Positions 1-11,258 are shown, numbered from the stretch's first letter. The stretch is 64,000 bases of DNA from Marisa cornuarietis (GCA_004794655.1 SMMW01000585.1:521501-585500); one strand, 5' to 3'. Made by a program: numbers and translations. The notes: generated by a model from the sequence alone, not told the origin.

Positions 1-191
1 CAGAAATGTTAGGCAGATTTGTGTACAAGTTTAATTTTCTTCTGTTCTTTATGCTTATCTTGTCGTCTAACTGTAAAATGTTTATTAAAAATGTTAGGGT
101 TGAACAGAAGCTCCGTGCAAAAGTACTCATAACAACTCAACGATATCGATAAAAGGAGACAGTAGGCCTGAAATGTTTTTTAGTTGCAGAC

Positions 192-255
192 ATGGCTGAT
201 AGATATCAACAACAAAATCAAACCTGTGGGTGGCAGCTGGGAGGTCAGCAGCCGG
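192..255 (+). CDS. M1AP: M1AP coding exon 1 (start codon)
   Basis: ATG at 192 lies two bases after a TTGCAG acceptor. Twenty-one codons end in ...GGQQP plus one base, before donor GTAGGA. Joining to 1171 makes the codon GCT and gives QQPARALLLD, matching the QQPPRLLIV region of vertebrate M1AP. Confidence 0.65.
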
Positions 256-3200
256 GTAGGATTACATTAAGTCACCATTGTTCGTTTGTCTTAGCTAGAA
301 TATTAATTTATTTATTAACCTAACTTACGAACTAAATCGGCTTATGTGACAGTTTCTGCAGAGCAGGCGTCCAGTCTGAAAACGCAAAAACAAAAACAAA
401 AAAAAACCGATACAGATACAGGATTAATGATGCGCTATAAAGTATGATGCAGACAACTGTGAAGGCTTGACTCCCAGAGGAGTGACACACGACTACTAGG
501 ATCAAGCGAAACGAACCATTTAAATTCAGCGTATATCCCACTCGTTCCAAGTAACTTTCTGGTGTAGTCGCAGACTTGGGTCTCAAAACGCTTGCTCTAA
601 TTAGGTGTTCCACTTTCTAAAACAAATAGGTTTGTGAACATAAAAATGTTAGAATCTTGAAAGGACATATTATTTGAAAGCTTTATCGGATTTTCTTGTA
701 GCACAGCACCATCATTCTCTCGCTACAAGGTTTCCTTTCCTTTAAACATTTAACTACTTCTAGACACTTCATAATCAAGCTGTTGTAGAGTTCAATATTA
801 TAAGACATTACATATTTGGAAAAAAGGACTCATAAAGATTCCTCATTATTCATGTAGTTGATCAGTTATAACTAATGTTGTCTGACTGTATAATAGCTCA
901 ATTCTTTATGAACAAACGATTACACTTTTACGGCAGGATCTAATGGTTTCTCAAAATAATTGTTTTTCTGTAGTCTTTCTTACCACTAGCTGCTTCATTT
1001 ATCTTAAAAATACTACAGTTATATGAAATGTAATCATCAGCTCGGGAACATAAACATGCAAGTAACTACACGCAGGCACGCAAAAAACACATTTGCTACA
1101 CACATAATAACGTAGTGCTAAAGTGTTATGAAATGGTCTAACAATTGCTCAAATATTCATCTCCCATAAGCTCGAGCACTACTACTGGATGTGATCCATG
1201 TGGTTGAACTTAACGCATGGGGCCGGGTCATTGCTGCCCTTGAAAATTTCTTTGCCATTGCATCGAGCATTGCCAGGCCTGCAAATAATCTGCTTTTTAC
1301 GATATACCTGCTTGACAGCTACCCAGAGGTACTTGGTCACTAATGCCCCTTTCTTACCTGTCCTCTTTCTCTCTCTCTCTGTATGTCTCTGCCTCGGTTA
1401 CTTTGGTATTTGTGTGCTTGCTAGACGTGCCTATACATTAATCAAGTGATACTTTTATATCTGTCAGATTATCACAGATTTGTTGATGATGCAAAGTGAA
1501 AGTCTTATGAAGAGATTCTGGATTCACATGGGTGCATAAATCAAAACCAACTCATATGCTTTGCATGTAAAATATGGAATAAAATTATTCTTATTACGTC
1601 CCTTTAATAGAGTCGAACGTGTACTTCCCTTTTTCCCTCTACCACCACCTCTAAATTTTGGCTATGTGTCGACAGTTGCTGCTCCCTCTTTGTCCACTAA
1701 AAGGCAATTTGTGTCAGCTTCAAGCAGCGCTGGACGCTGTCAAGACTCGTGTTCAGCAGGGCTTACCGTCGAGTGCTCTCACGTCACAAGGATGTCTCTT
1801 GCGTGGACTAGCCGAGGCGTGCAGCCAGTTTCGACGACATTTAAATGCTGCAGGGCATTTACAGGTGTGGGTACTTGCTCAAATATCCTGTCAATACTGT
1901 TCACCAAATAAAGAACTATTTTGAAAGTATCCCAACATGAAGTGAATCCCAAGAGTCATAAATATAACAAAATTATTTCTCTTTCAGCAGTTAGGAGAAA
2001 ACTTGCGGTGCAATCAGCTGGAGGTCATTGTTATCAGCGGTGCTAATCCTGAAATTCTGGCCAAAGAACTGGACAACGGAAAGTGCATTCTGGACACACA
2101 CAACATTAGGGTACTGTCAAATTGCTCTGATCTGGTAGATTTTTTCCCTCAGATTAATAAGACGTCAGAAAAGTCTGTTAAGTATATATCTAAAACTATG
2201 TCTCTTGCGGCAAAACATACTTATTTATGAGCGCTGTTAGGATGGCTGTATTGTTTATTAGTATCATTGTGTTCTGCTGATTACTATTTTTGAAGTTCAA
2301 AAGTGTATTTCATTCACATAATTCTTCCAGTCAGGTCTACCTATGGTACATCTAAAGATGTCACTAGGGGAAAATAGTATTCGGTTGATTCTCTCAACAT
2401 GTCTATTTTCATACATAACTGAATCGCAGGTGGAGATGGGAAGTCGCCCCTAGATTTATTTTTTTCTGTAGAAATGTAGCTACTTTTCTATATACAGTTT
2501 TTCGTCTTCGTTACAAAGTTGATCTGAACAGGAATTTACCTCGAATCAGAAATAAAATACTGACTTACACCCTCGACATATGTCCTTATGTCCTTACCTA
2601 TTCAGGAAGAAAGCATTTGACATTTTGTTATAAAATCGATTCTCTTAATATATCTTGCCAGCATGATGTCATCTAGAGTACGTTCTTTCCCAGACATTAG
2701 TCATTTGATGCCGCTGTCAACATCTAAACGCGCAGTGTTGTTGATGTGGTAACATCCAGCGCTAGTAGCTGAAATAATGCGTCTGGACAATGTCTAATGC
2801 TATTTTAGTAGGTAGCGAATCTTAACTATACTTCAGCCATAGTACTTTTGAATATTGAAGAACATATTATGTATTGAACATGGAATGAATGTATCTTCTT
2901 TGATCTTGTTTTTTTCAGAATAATTTGCCAAACAGGTTCCTTTAATCCTTTAAGTACCCGTATAACAAATAATGTGAGACTATAAACCACATTCTGAGGT
3001 TTATTTAGAGTAAGTTTAAAGTTAAAAAGCTTCAGGGATTTTATTTCATTTGTCCTTACGTTTTGGATCAAGTCACGTTTATGTATCAATGCAGCTCCCA
3101 CTTGCGTACGAGGTAAAAGGATGCCGTTACAAATATATCTTTTTGGAGAATCTAACCTACTACAAACAAGATAATTCTTTTCGAATCGTTCGGAGTATGT

Positions 3201-6200
3201 ACGTCTTCTCTGCTTATACGATTATTTAAAAACTAAGATAAGTTTATTTAAATTTAAGCCTGGATTTGTTACATTCAGAACAAATGGCATTGCTAAGACA
3301 CAAACACAGCATTGCCCAAATAAAACCTCAGCAGGCATGTGGAAATAATGACAGTCTGTACTGTTGACACGCATCTCATCATTCGCTCTCTGTACGAGCA
3401 GCGGTAGCAATAATAGCGGAATCACCTCCTCCTCCGATATGCTTACAACAACACCTCCCTTGCTGCCATTCCCCGAAACACCTAGTAGTTTACATCCGGT
3501 CACCTGGAGCTTATGTTGTATTTTACAGAGGGTGTCGGTCGCTGTCCTGACCCAAATGACTGACGACATGGAGGTGCCTCAGACATATTCCACCTGTTCG
3601 TCTGCTTTTGACCTGATACATCTGCAGACAGGTAAGTGTGCGGTTAACTACTGTAGATGTATGTAGTTCTTTACCGCTGGTAAGACATCAGTAATGTGCA
3701 ACACCAACTGATTTTGGCTGAAATTCAAAATGATTTTTATTTACTTTACAAAACACATTTGTGTGACGAAATGCATGAACTTCAAGACTAGACAGCACCA
3801 CTCAGAAAAGCTTAAAATGTGTGAAAAAGTCAACAATTCTTTAATATAGTGGAATAAGCTAACTCTTGAATGTTCGCATGCAAGATCACTTACCTGTACG
3901 CTCTTCGTCAATAACAGACGATACTTCTCTTCAGAAGTTTGTTTACACCTGGCTGTTAGACCGATACTCCGACAGCGAGCACCTCCAACTGCACTTGCCG
4001 CCTGCCTCTCCAGGTAACTTTAACTTAAAGCAGACCAATTAGGGTCTGTAAACAAGCTACCATGAGTAGGTTCTGTAGTACACCATCGTTAAGAGACATC
4101 GGGGGAGGTAAGGTTATTCTAGGGTTAATGATGGGTCGAAGGCGTTGTAGATCCCTGTAAATAGAGATACCCGTTTACGCACTGTCCACAGCTATGGTGG
4201 CAGGACACATTGTCTGACCTGCTGTTGTTCAGCTCGAGAAGTGTTAGATGGCAAGGAGGTAACAACTTTTTAAAATATTTAATGTGCTAACCAGTCTAAG
4301 CAATAGACGTAATCATATTTCATCTTTGTTTCGGAAACCGAACAGCGGACAAAGAGTTAACCATCAAGTGTGACCTTGTACAGCGAGTTCTCAACCCAGC
4401 GCAGCTGCCTTACCACGAATGCTTTGTAAGTAAATGTGGTGTTCCCCTCTGTAATAGGTCCATGCTAATTTCATCCTTTAGCTTCTAGCTAAATGCTTGA
4501 TCTATTCCTAGTACTAACAAGGAAGTAGCTTTTTCAAACCGCAGAATAAATTTCCTTTTGTTTGCTCTTGTACGAAATATTTTCTTTTTTCACAGTTTTT
4601 GACTCAACTTCGTAACTAGTAATTTCTGTGTGTAGTCACCAGTCGCTGACGGTAAGGGGGAAGGGGGCTAATCACAAAAAAGAAATAGCCAGGCATGGCG
4701 AGGAAAATTAGTTAAATTAGGGTGCAAGCCCGTTTGCCTTCGTCAATTACGAAGGAATTTAAGCGAACATAATAAAGTTGGATCGGTGAAATACGTAATT
4801 CTAAAATAAGATAACGAAACGATAATGCCGTTATTTTCTTGGTCAGACCATTCAACCTGAAGTAAAGGCTTATGAGGCCAGGCCTGGGAAAGCTGATACA
4901 GCACTGGACTGCATGATGCGCTTGCTCACTCTGGAAGCATCCGCCCTCCTCCCTGTGGACAAAGTGTGCGACTCCCTGACCTTTGGCGTGGTGTGTGGGT
5001 GTGCTGAGTACCTGTTTAATGTTGGCATATATTTATATTAATGTACTCGCACATATCTAGAGTGTTACTCATTTGCCTTATTTATATCAATATATTTATA
5101 TACTTACTTCGCACTGTAATCAGGGGTTAGACAAAATCCATAAAATACAACACACACACACACACACACACACAAATCAGTGACACTGTGTTTCATGATT
5201 TAAGATCAAGCTCAGTTGAAGTTTGCAAACACAACTAATATTTTGTACATGGCAGCTTTGTTATTGTTCCTATCAATTATCTAGAGGAGTGTTAAGCGGT
5301 GCTTATCGAGGCCTGTCACTCTCGTAAGTCTTGGGAGAGGAAGATTTCCGATGGGAGCGTGCCTGTTTCTCATTACGCGAATGCGTATAATGCTTCTGGC
5401 TAGACGAAATATTACCGCAGGTCTTTGTGGCGACGTGTTTCAAGACTCTGCGACTTTCCACAGCTCAGACTCTTTGGCCAACCACCAACCCGCATCTGTT
5501 GGTTTGTTAAATAGGAATCAGACGTTAAAACTTTGAGATGACTCTGAAATCATTGCTCTGGTCTATAATTATGCTTTGTAAAACTTTTTTCACTCTTTTT
5601 CGCAAAGTTTTTTCAAGGGTCACTGGCAAATTTTGATGGCAAAACTACTTACATTAAAAATTACCCACGTTTCTCTAATCTTCTGACGAGTGCTGTCATG
5701 CACAGAAAGGACGGTTCACTATTTGTGACACTTAGCACAATAAGTGCCGTTGCCTGAAACGCCAATTTCGCAGTTTGTCCGTTCATGATATCCATTCATC
5801 CGAGCGTTTGTCTCTCTGTTCTCTCCGTTGATATAGATATGCTGTTGTGGTGCCAGTGACATCAAGGGCATTACTCTTATTACACATAATTATATTAAAA
5901 GATACACAGGAATCGAAGATATGGATGCAAACAGAAAGAGAGACAAATGTAGAAATAAGGACACGGAAAGGGGTTATGGGGGAGGGAGGAATCGGTGTTT
6001 TACACCGAGCCAGCAACTAAGGCTATATCACATCCACATGCAGAGAAAGAACAGTGTGCTCGAGACGAGAGCTGAACCCAGGACAGCCAACCTTCACACA
6101 GGCGCTAACTATTGCGCAACAGGGCCGCCGGGTTATGGCGGGAGGGTTGAAAACAGTGATAACTATCGAAAATTGCTAAATTCCTTAAATAAAGCACACT

Positions 6201-7500
6201 AGTCTATTAATAATTTGAAGTTAATTAGTAAACTTAAAGAAGACTTTTTATATAGCCCCTGTCGGTATTTTAAAAATCAAAATATTTTTTTTTTCTTTTT
6301 CACTGGATTCTCCTGTCGACGACTTCTGAAACAATGTATCAGCCTCTACTGGTGCAGGCTTCGAAATGCTGGCGGATGGACTGGGAGGAGCTGAAGACAA
6401 ACGCTGCCAATTTACGGGTCCTCTGCCAAGAGCTGGTCAGCAAGGTCAGTATGAGAGGACCGGATGACTGTACCATGTCACCATCCAACAGTTCTCGCAG
6501 TATTAATGTCTGTTCACTGCTCTGCTGCTCTTGCTGAGTACGAAACTGCAGTATTAATATCTAGTCACTCTTCTGCTACTGCTGCTGGATATGAAGGTGC
6601 AGCAATGATATCTCACGGTTGTGTTGTAGCTGCTCTCTTTTCTGTTGTCGTTGCTGTTGCTCCCCATTAGTGAGGAGGATTAAAATAAGAAAAAAGACAA
6701 GAAGGGGCACAAAAAACACAAACAAACAGCAGAAACTTGCAAGAGGCTTACTTCTCTGCCATTTCCACAGATGGTGTTGAAGGTCTGGAGACAGCAACAG
6801 CATTGTCACGTGGTTGTAAATTTCAAGAGACCAGTTTACCATCATTCATCTGCACAACCCTTTGTCTACTTCCTGTCTTTTATTGTCATAAAAACAAGAT
6901 CATTAATAAACAACAATTTTTTTAATTCGAAGAAAAGCGTCTTTTATTTGGACAGCACTTGAACTACAGGATATGTAACAGGGGCTTCCATCGTGCATGT
7001 TTCAATTTGGTACATTTTAAAGGGAAAGAACACAACGTAAGCGTTCTCTGTCTTAAAGTATAGTAGCTCCCCTTTACCTGTGTCCCAATCTGTTTTTGTC
7101 GGAGACCTGCATCTGAAACATACTGAAAGATTTTATAATAAATTTTCGTCACTATTTAAAAAAAGCGTCTCAAAATAAATTTCGGTAACCAGCCAAAATG
7201 CATTTTTTAAGACGATTCATGTATCGATATGAAACAGCCGTTATTTAAAATTTGTATCAAACGCTAATTTTTAAACATTCTTAACATACTTTTTCGAAGA
7301 CAAATTTTAAGTAATATAAGTAAAGACCAAAATGATTTTAAATTTAAGGCGCGTAAATATTTAGTAAATGTAGATAAAATAATTTTAATTTTAGTTCCTT
7401 TGTAATACTTGTTGACATGCTATATATTACTTTATGAAATAATAATGTAATACTATGATAATAGTCTTGTACCGTATTCAGTCTTTAAGTAATTATAGTA

Positions 7501-7535
<35 letters not shown>

Positions 7536-8376
7536 ATAAAGAGTCTTATTTATCTGTGTAAACAAAATCTTGATGAAGAAAGAAAAGTTTAAAGGTCAAG
7601 ACTACAGTGACTAACAGTTATAAACCTTAAGCGTTTGTCAGGTGGGATTACCTCTAGATGACTTCGAAGGCTAAATGTATTTTATATGCTGACGTCTTCT
7701 CAAGAAATACGAGCAAACTCGTGTTAATAAGTGACACATAAACAAAGATCAAACAAGCATTTTATGAAAGGTCAAAAGTCATGATCTTTAATAAAGACAT
7801 AGTAAACGAGTATCAGTTAGTGAGAGAGTCTTGCGAGAGACAGCGTTTCCTTGACTGGCTTTTAATCTTTGCCTTTTCTCTCAGAAAAAACGTTGAAAGG
7901 AGGCTTTCGCATTTCTGGTCCTCTTCAAACAGTAGTATTTGTTCCCAGTTGCACGCAAGAAAGTAATCTTGGCTCTTTTTTTAATCCGTGGTGCTGTGCC
8001 TAGAAACAAGCGGTCTTGCTGCAGCTAAAGCATCGGCCTGCCGCTGGAAAGACCTCGTTGTCGCTCTTTCCTCGGGGCTTCTTCATTCTACTGCCTGCCC
8101 TCAACAACACCTTGCTACTAAAGGCCATCGCAAACAGGGAATTGTTGCTGCCTTCCAGAGTCTCGGAGTCTTTCCTTGACGCAGCTACCCACAACACTAG
8201 CGTCATGAGGGTGCAGTCATCGCTAACGCAGGTAGGCCAGTGGTCTGGTCTGCACTCTACTTGTAAACCTGAAGTGTACGAGGCCGCCGGTTAGACGTAC
8301 CTTCTCTTACACTTTCCAGAGATGGTGGACACCCATATAAACGTCATGTTGAGCAATTATTGATGATCTTATGTAC

Positions 8377-8459
<83 letters not shown>

Positions 8460-9716
8460 AGCAAGAACCATGCGTTCGACGAAATATTTACATTGAATAG
8501 ACGTATAGGTAAATTTATAAAGATTTACATGGCTCGTGCTCTGTACACACCGACGTGTGTGCATTAACAACGTCTTATTTCCTTATAGACCAACAGCAGC
8601 AATCGTATTGTTTTTCTGCACAGATTTAGCCATTCACACTATTTTTCGTTGCAAAAACACGAATAGAAAAAAAAATTCTTACTGCAAGACATGTTCATAC
8701 CTTGCAGGTTCCATTGGTGGAAGAGTTCAATCCCCTGAACTACAGTTCGGGTCTGGCAGCTGTGCTGCTGCATCAAGCTGCATCAAAGCAGTCCATCAGA
8801 AGCAGGTCCTTGGGGAAATGTAAAACCGCCCACAAGGTGTTTGTATATACCTCACTGATGTTTACCTGCTTATCTCAGATACACGTACTGCTGGCCTCTG
8901 AATCCTTTCAACTCTGAAAACGACTACTTGATAGTCAAAACTAGATCACACTTGCTTACAAGTGGACAGGGATGTAATTACACGTAAACATGTACACACA
9001 TCAGCTGTATTGTGCATTATTTCCTCGACTGTAGCTTGCGCAAGTGCAAGAGTGGGCGTAGATGATTACCCAACAGTGCTCCACTTTGGAGAAGGCAGTA
9101 CTTTTCAGACTTTAGAAGTTTAACTTCTTCGGGTGATTAGATGAGATCACGAATGAAGCAAGGGAACATGAAGCATCGAATCCGCATCCTGGGTCAGTTC
9201 ATTAAATTAAGTGACTGACTACACTGTTTAGATGCTGGAAAAAGAGGGGAGAAAATTCTCTCCTCTACACATACTTACACATATTCAACCAGCTGTAACT
9301 AATGTAGTACAGGGAAACCACGGTTTTCATTGACTTCTGTTTTCGTCGATATTTTCCTGCAAAAACATTTGTCACGGTTTTCGTCAGTTGCCTCGGATTT
9401 CCTCGGCGTGCCCACGTGACCTCGTTGCTAATTTTGCGAAATCAAAGGGCGACCCACACGTTCTCCTGCTCAGTGTGGCGTTGTTTCTCGTTGTGTGATC
9501 CTCACCTCGCGCGTCTAGCCAAACAATTCCATTGCTTTCCAGTGTTTTTGTGCATTTTAATTGAATGCGAATGTTAATACTACAAATACATCTAAGTGAT
9601 TACTGCGCATACAGTATTTGGTGTAATGTGTTTATTATGCGTTTTCAGTTTCAAAATGTACGTAACGCACGTAAGATAAAAGCACGTGCTCAAATCTCAT
9701 TGTCCCTGTTAAGTGT

Positions 9717-9805
<89 letters not shown>

Positions 9806-11155
9806 TCGTTTTATAATGCGCTAGTCTCCGCATCGCAGAGATACGTTCAATGCGCTGTGATCCCAACAGCCACCAGACTGCAGGTCAAATGATCAAGTTC
9901 AAACAACAAAATGCAGATGAAAAAAAAACTAGTCCATTTGAAACAAGTGGGTCTTCAGTTTTTTTCTTTAAAGTTGCAAGACTATCAGACTCCTTTGTCG
10001 AGAGGGGAAGCGAGTTTCACAGAAGCGGGGCTACATTTGAATAGGATCTGGAACCCATTGTCTTTTTTGTTTGTGTTCCCTGTCTGAACATTTGGTCGTC
10101 TTAGTCTGAATTGGGCTGCTGAACGAAGGTTCCGCTGAGGTTGGTGACGGTTAATGAGATCTTGTAGATATGCAGGCGCAAGGTCGTGAAGGCAGCTTTA
10201 TGTCAGGGTTAACAATTTGTGGTCGATCCTTTTCTCCACAGGAAGCCAGTGTTGGTCACATAATACGGGAGTAATATGGTCAGTTTTTTTCTTTCGTGCA
10301 ACTATTCTAGCAGTCGTATTTTGCACTGAAGCCTCGACAACTCACTCTTTGAAATTCCCCAGAGGCAGCTGTTTACATAGTCTAATCTTGAATGAATAAG
10401 GGACACAGCAACTGCATTTGTGTGTTTCCCTTGTTAGTAAGTTAACCCTTTCCTTTTAGCTCCGTCATGGGACCAAAGAAAGTTTACGGAGCCAGTAGCT
10501 CTTTGCATTAGTCTTTTATATTCATTTTGTATTAATTTCTTATTGGTTTTAGTATTAAATAATATACATATATTCTCTATAAAATGTGTTTCTGGTATTT
10601 TGGAGTGTCTAGGACGATTTACATAGATTCAGATGGAAATAATTTCGTCGGTTTTCGTCGATTTCGGATTTTGCCGATTGTTTTCGGATGGATTGTCGAC
10701 GAAAACTAAGGTTTCACTGTATTTTTCTTATTAATCTAAATCTTACCACGAAAAGCAGACAGAGTGGGTACTGTTCCCTTCAACCTACACCACCTGAACC
10801 ACTTAAGACCAAAACACCTTTATTAATTTCTTTTTGTCTGGATTAATTTCAGACTTCTTGATTACAAAATGGAGCTCTCTGTAGCCAATTAACACATGTT
10901 TTTTACGCTTTTCTTTTCCTCCGGCCATGCCGTGGTCAGACTAAAAGACCTCCTGCAGGTGTGCACGCTCTCTCTATCGGAACTCAGCATCCGGCAGTCT
11001 CCAACAGCCAGAGCCTGTCTTTTCACCCACGCTCCCAGGACCGGCGCCTAAAGATGTCCAGAAGGTATCAGACCACCCCACGTGCCCACGAGTCATGTCC
11101 AAGGGCATTACACGAAAGACAAACACCAGATGTCTTCTTGCTTGAACTGGAATAG
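192..11155 (+). CDS. M1AP: Meiosis 1 associated protein (M1AP) orthologue, 12 exons
   Basis: Proposed join: 192-255, 1171-1328, 1676-1864, 1991-2181, 3531-3573, 3935-4013, 4346-4425, 4847-4990, 6343-6444, 8025-8231, 8708-8836, 10940-11155 (1602 nt, 533 residues plus TAG). Vertebrate M1AP is about 530 residues and is collinear throughout. Landmarks are QQP-ARALLLDVI near the start, ALENFFAIASSIA, PLKGNLCQLQ, KFVYTWLLDRYSDSEHLQLHL, IKCDLVQRVLNP, CDSLTFGVPLLV, KCWRMDWEELKTN, LLLKAIANRELLLPS, EEFNPLNY and a terminal PDVFLLELE like the vertebrate DAFFLPSEWE end. In mammals M1AP acts in germ cells in meiosis I, with the TEX11/SHOC1/SPO16 crossover machinery, and its loss arrests spermatogenesis. 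That role is knowledge of the family and is inferred here. Exon 1 follows an acceptor (TTGCAG, then two bases, then ATG), so a 5' UTR exon probably lies to the left. Weak points: the exon 5 donor, and the exon 9-10 junction, where the vertebrate protein has a few more residues. Possible poly(A) signal AATAAA near 11650. Confidence 0.88.
1171..1328 (+). CDS. M1AP: M1AP coding exon 2
   Basis: Two bases complete the split codon, then 52 codons run from RALLLDVIHVVELNAW to LLDSYPE, ending at donor GTACTT in phase 0. The segment ALENFFAIASSIARP matches the EALQNFFSLACSL block of vertebrate M1AP. An in-frame TAA just upstream confirms that the exon starts by splicing. Confidence 0.85.
1676..1864 (+). 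CDS. M1AP: M1AP coding exon 3
   Basis: Phase 0 at both ends, 63 codons, with a pyrimidine tract then GACAG acceptor and donor GTGTGG. LLLPLCPLKGNLCQLQAAL aligns with the ILPFVQVKGNFARLQ block of vertebrate M1AP, and LRGLAEACSQFRRHL with the following helical block. Confidence 0.9.
1991..2181 (+). CDS. M1AP: M1AP coding exon 4
   Basis: Acceptor CTTTCAGCAG is a NAGNAG pair (exon could start at 1988 or 1991). LGENLRCNQLEVIVISGANPE corresponds to the LEITILTSQPGKEV block of M1AP. The end is placed at GTT-AA before GTATAT (phase 2), because this joins in frame to exon 5. Reading on past it hits a stop at 2228. Confidence 0.75.
3531..3573 (+). CDS. M1AP: M1AP coding exon 5 (boundaries uncertain)
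   Basis: A short exon encoding VSVAVLTQMTDDME. Starting after TTTTACAGAG at 3531 restores the frame from exon 4. Ending at GAG before GTGCCT gives ME-KFVYTWL, which aligns without gaps to vertebrate SMEIFFKAWL. The donor GTGCCT is weak. A much stronger GTAAGT lies 58 bases further (exon end 3631) but puts exon 6 out of frame. Confidence 0.55.
3935..4013 (+). CDS. M1AP: M1AP coding exon 6
   Basis: Acceptor CTCTTCAG and donor GTAACT. Twenty-six codons plus one base encode KFVYTWLLDRYSDSEHLQLH and then LPPASP. This aligns to the FFKAWLHNSGTDQEQIHLLL block of M1AP. Confidence 0.87.
4346..4425 (+). CDS. M1AP: M1AP coding exon 7
   Basis: Acceptor CCGAACAG and donor GTAAGT. It encodes DKELTIKCDLVQRVLNPAQL and then PYHECF, and ends in phase 0. 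The IKCDLVQRVLNP block corresponds to LKCDLQERLLCPSLL of vertebrate M1AP. Confidence 0.88.
4847..4990 (+). CDS. M1AP: M1AP coding exon 8
   Basis: Forty-eight codons in phase 0, from TIQPEVKAYEARPG to KVCDSLTFGV, between acceptor TTGGTCAG and donor GTGTGT. Its end joins directly to PLLV of the next exon, as in the CESLTYGLPFIL block of vertebrate M1AP. Confidence 0.88.
5149..5174. repeat. (CA)n microsatellite
   Basis: Uninterrupted CA repeat in M1AP intron 8. Confidence 0.9.
5960..6135 (-). mobile_element. tRNA-derived SINE (family A), in M1AP intron 8
   Basis: On the minus strand a tRNA-like head has an A-box-like GCGCAATAGTTAGCG and a B-box-like GGGTTCAGCTC. It is followed by a body containing CATAGCCTTAGTTGCTGG-like sequence (here TATAGCCTTAGTTGCTGGC). 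The same body occurs at 55134-55256. The anticodon arm does not fold as a functional tRNA. Confidence 0.65.
6343..6444 (+). CDS. M1AP: M1AP coding exon 9
   Basis: Thirty-four codons in phase 0 between acceptor GTATCAG and donor GTCAGT. KCWRMDWEELKTNAANLRVL matches the SCWQLDWDELETNQQHFHAL block, the most diagnostic stretch of M1AP. The W, DW and EL positions are kept. Confidence 0.92.
6470..6625. repeat. Imperfect tandem duplication, about 66-bp unit
   Basis: Two diverged copies run from GCAGTATTAATGTCTGTTCA to GCAGTATTAATATCTAGTCA and again toward GCAGCAATGATATCTCACGG. The spacing is about 60 bases. It lies just after M1AP exon 9 and gives rise to spurious short open frames. Confidence 0.45.
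7503..7534. repeat. (GT)n microsatellite
   Basis: Uninterrupted GT repeat in M1AP intron 9. Confidence 0.9.
8025..8231 (+). CDS. M1AP: M1AP coding exon 10
   Basis: Sixty-nine codons in phase 0 between acceptor TTGCTGCAG and donor GTAGGC. FFILLPALNNTLLLKAIANR followed by ELLLPS matches the FYVIMPSHSLTLLVKAVATR-ELMLPS block. A vertebrate segment rich in W and L just before it is shorter here, so a micro-exon between 6445 and 8024 is possible. Confidence 0.88.
8378..8454. repeat. (GT)n microsatellite, about 38 units
   Basis: Long perfect GT tract in M1AP intron 10. It is the cause of a false open frame of repeated Cys-Val. Confidence 0.95.
8708..8836 (+). CDS. M1AP: M1AP coding exon 11
   Basis: Acceptor TACCTTGCAG. 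It encodes VPLVEEFNPLNYSSGLAAVL and continues to AHK. EEFNPLNY corresponds to EPTYNPLHV of vertebrates. The end at CACAAG before GTGTTT is phase 0 and joins exon 12 in frame, but the donor is only fair. Without splicing the frame ends at 8915. Confidence 0.75.
9310..10719. mobile_element. TA-flanked DNA transposon remnant, pogo/Tc1-mariner-like, in M1AP intron 11
   Basis: Terminal inverted repeats start CAGGGAAACCACGGTTTTC on the left and, read inward from the right, CAGTGAAACCTTAGTTTTC. Both ends are flanked by TA. CAGTGAAACC-type termini with TA duplications are typical of pogo/Tigger-like elements (family knowledge). Sub-terminal TTTTCGTCGA motifs recur at both ends. No transposase frame is visible, so it is non-autonomous, and a LINE fragment is nested inside it. 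Confidence 0.65.
9719..10290 (-). mobile_element. 5'-truncated, decayed CR1/L2-like LINE 3' end with (ATC)n tail
   Basis: Read on the minus strand in shifting frames: HITPVLCDQHWLPVEKRID, then LAPAYLQDLIN, NLRSAA, then VAPLL-stop-NSLPLS and DSLATLK. This is the ordinary C-terminal end of CR1/Jockey-type reverse transcriptase proteins (usually HWLPV..RI, LAP.YL.DL, AP.LWNSLP). A TGA replaces the usual Trp and there is a frameshift. The 3' end is the (ATC)n run at 9719-9806, as expected for LINEs ending in microsatellites. It is inactive. Confidence 0.75.
10940..11155 (+). CDS. M1AP: M1AP terminal coding exon 12
   Basis: Acceptor CGTGGTCAG, then 71 codons and TAG. The sequence is Ser/Arg/His-rich and low in conservation, and ends in TPDVFLLELE, similar to the SDAFFLPSEWE tail of vertebrate M1AP. 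Phase 0 agrees with exon 11. Confidence 0.72.
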   Translation, partial: TKRPPAGVHALSIGTQHPAVSNSQSLSFHPRSQDRRLKMSRRYQTTPRAHESCPRALHERQTPDVFLLELE

Positions 11156-11199
11156 AAAAGACTGCCTCGTGCGCCCACGTCATTCTGAACAGAAGTTTT

Positions 11200-11258
11200 C
11201 GGTGGTGGTGGTGGTGGTGGTGGTGGTGGTGGTGGCGACGACGACGACGACGACGACA
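11200..11258. repeat. (GGT)n followed by (CGA)n microsatellite
   Basis: Compound trinucleotide repeat 45 bases after the M1AP stop codon, so probably within the 3' UTR. It yields false poly-His/poly-Val frames. Confidence 0.9.

Noticed and set aside
8379..8567. Cys-Val repeat protein
   Set aside because: Translation of a (GT)n microsatellite.
9565..9816. Poly-Asp protein
   Set aside because: The Asp run is the (GAT)n tail of a LINE read on the wrong strand.
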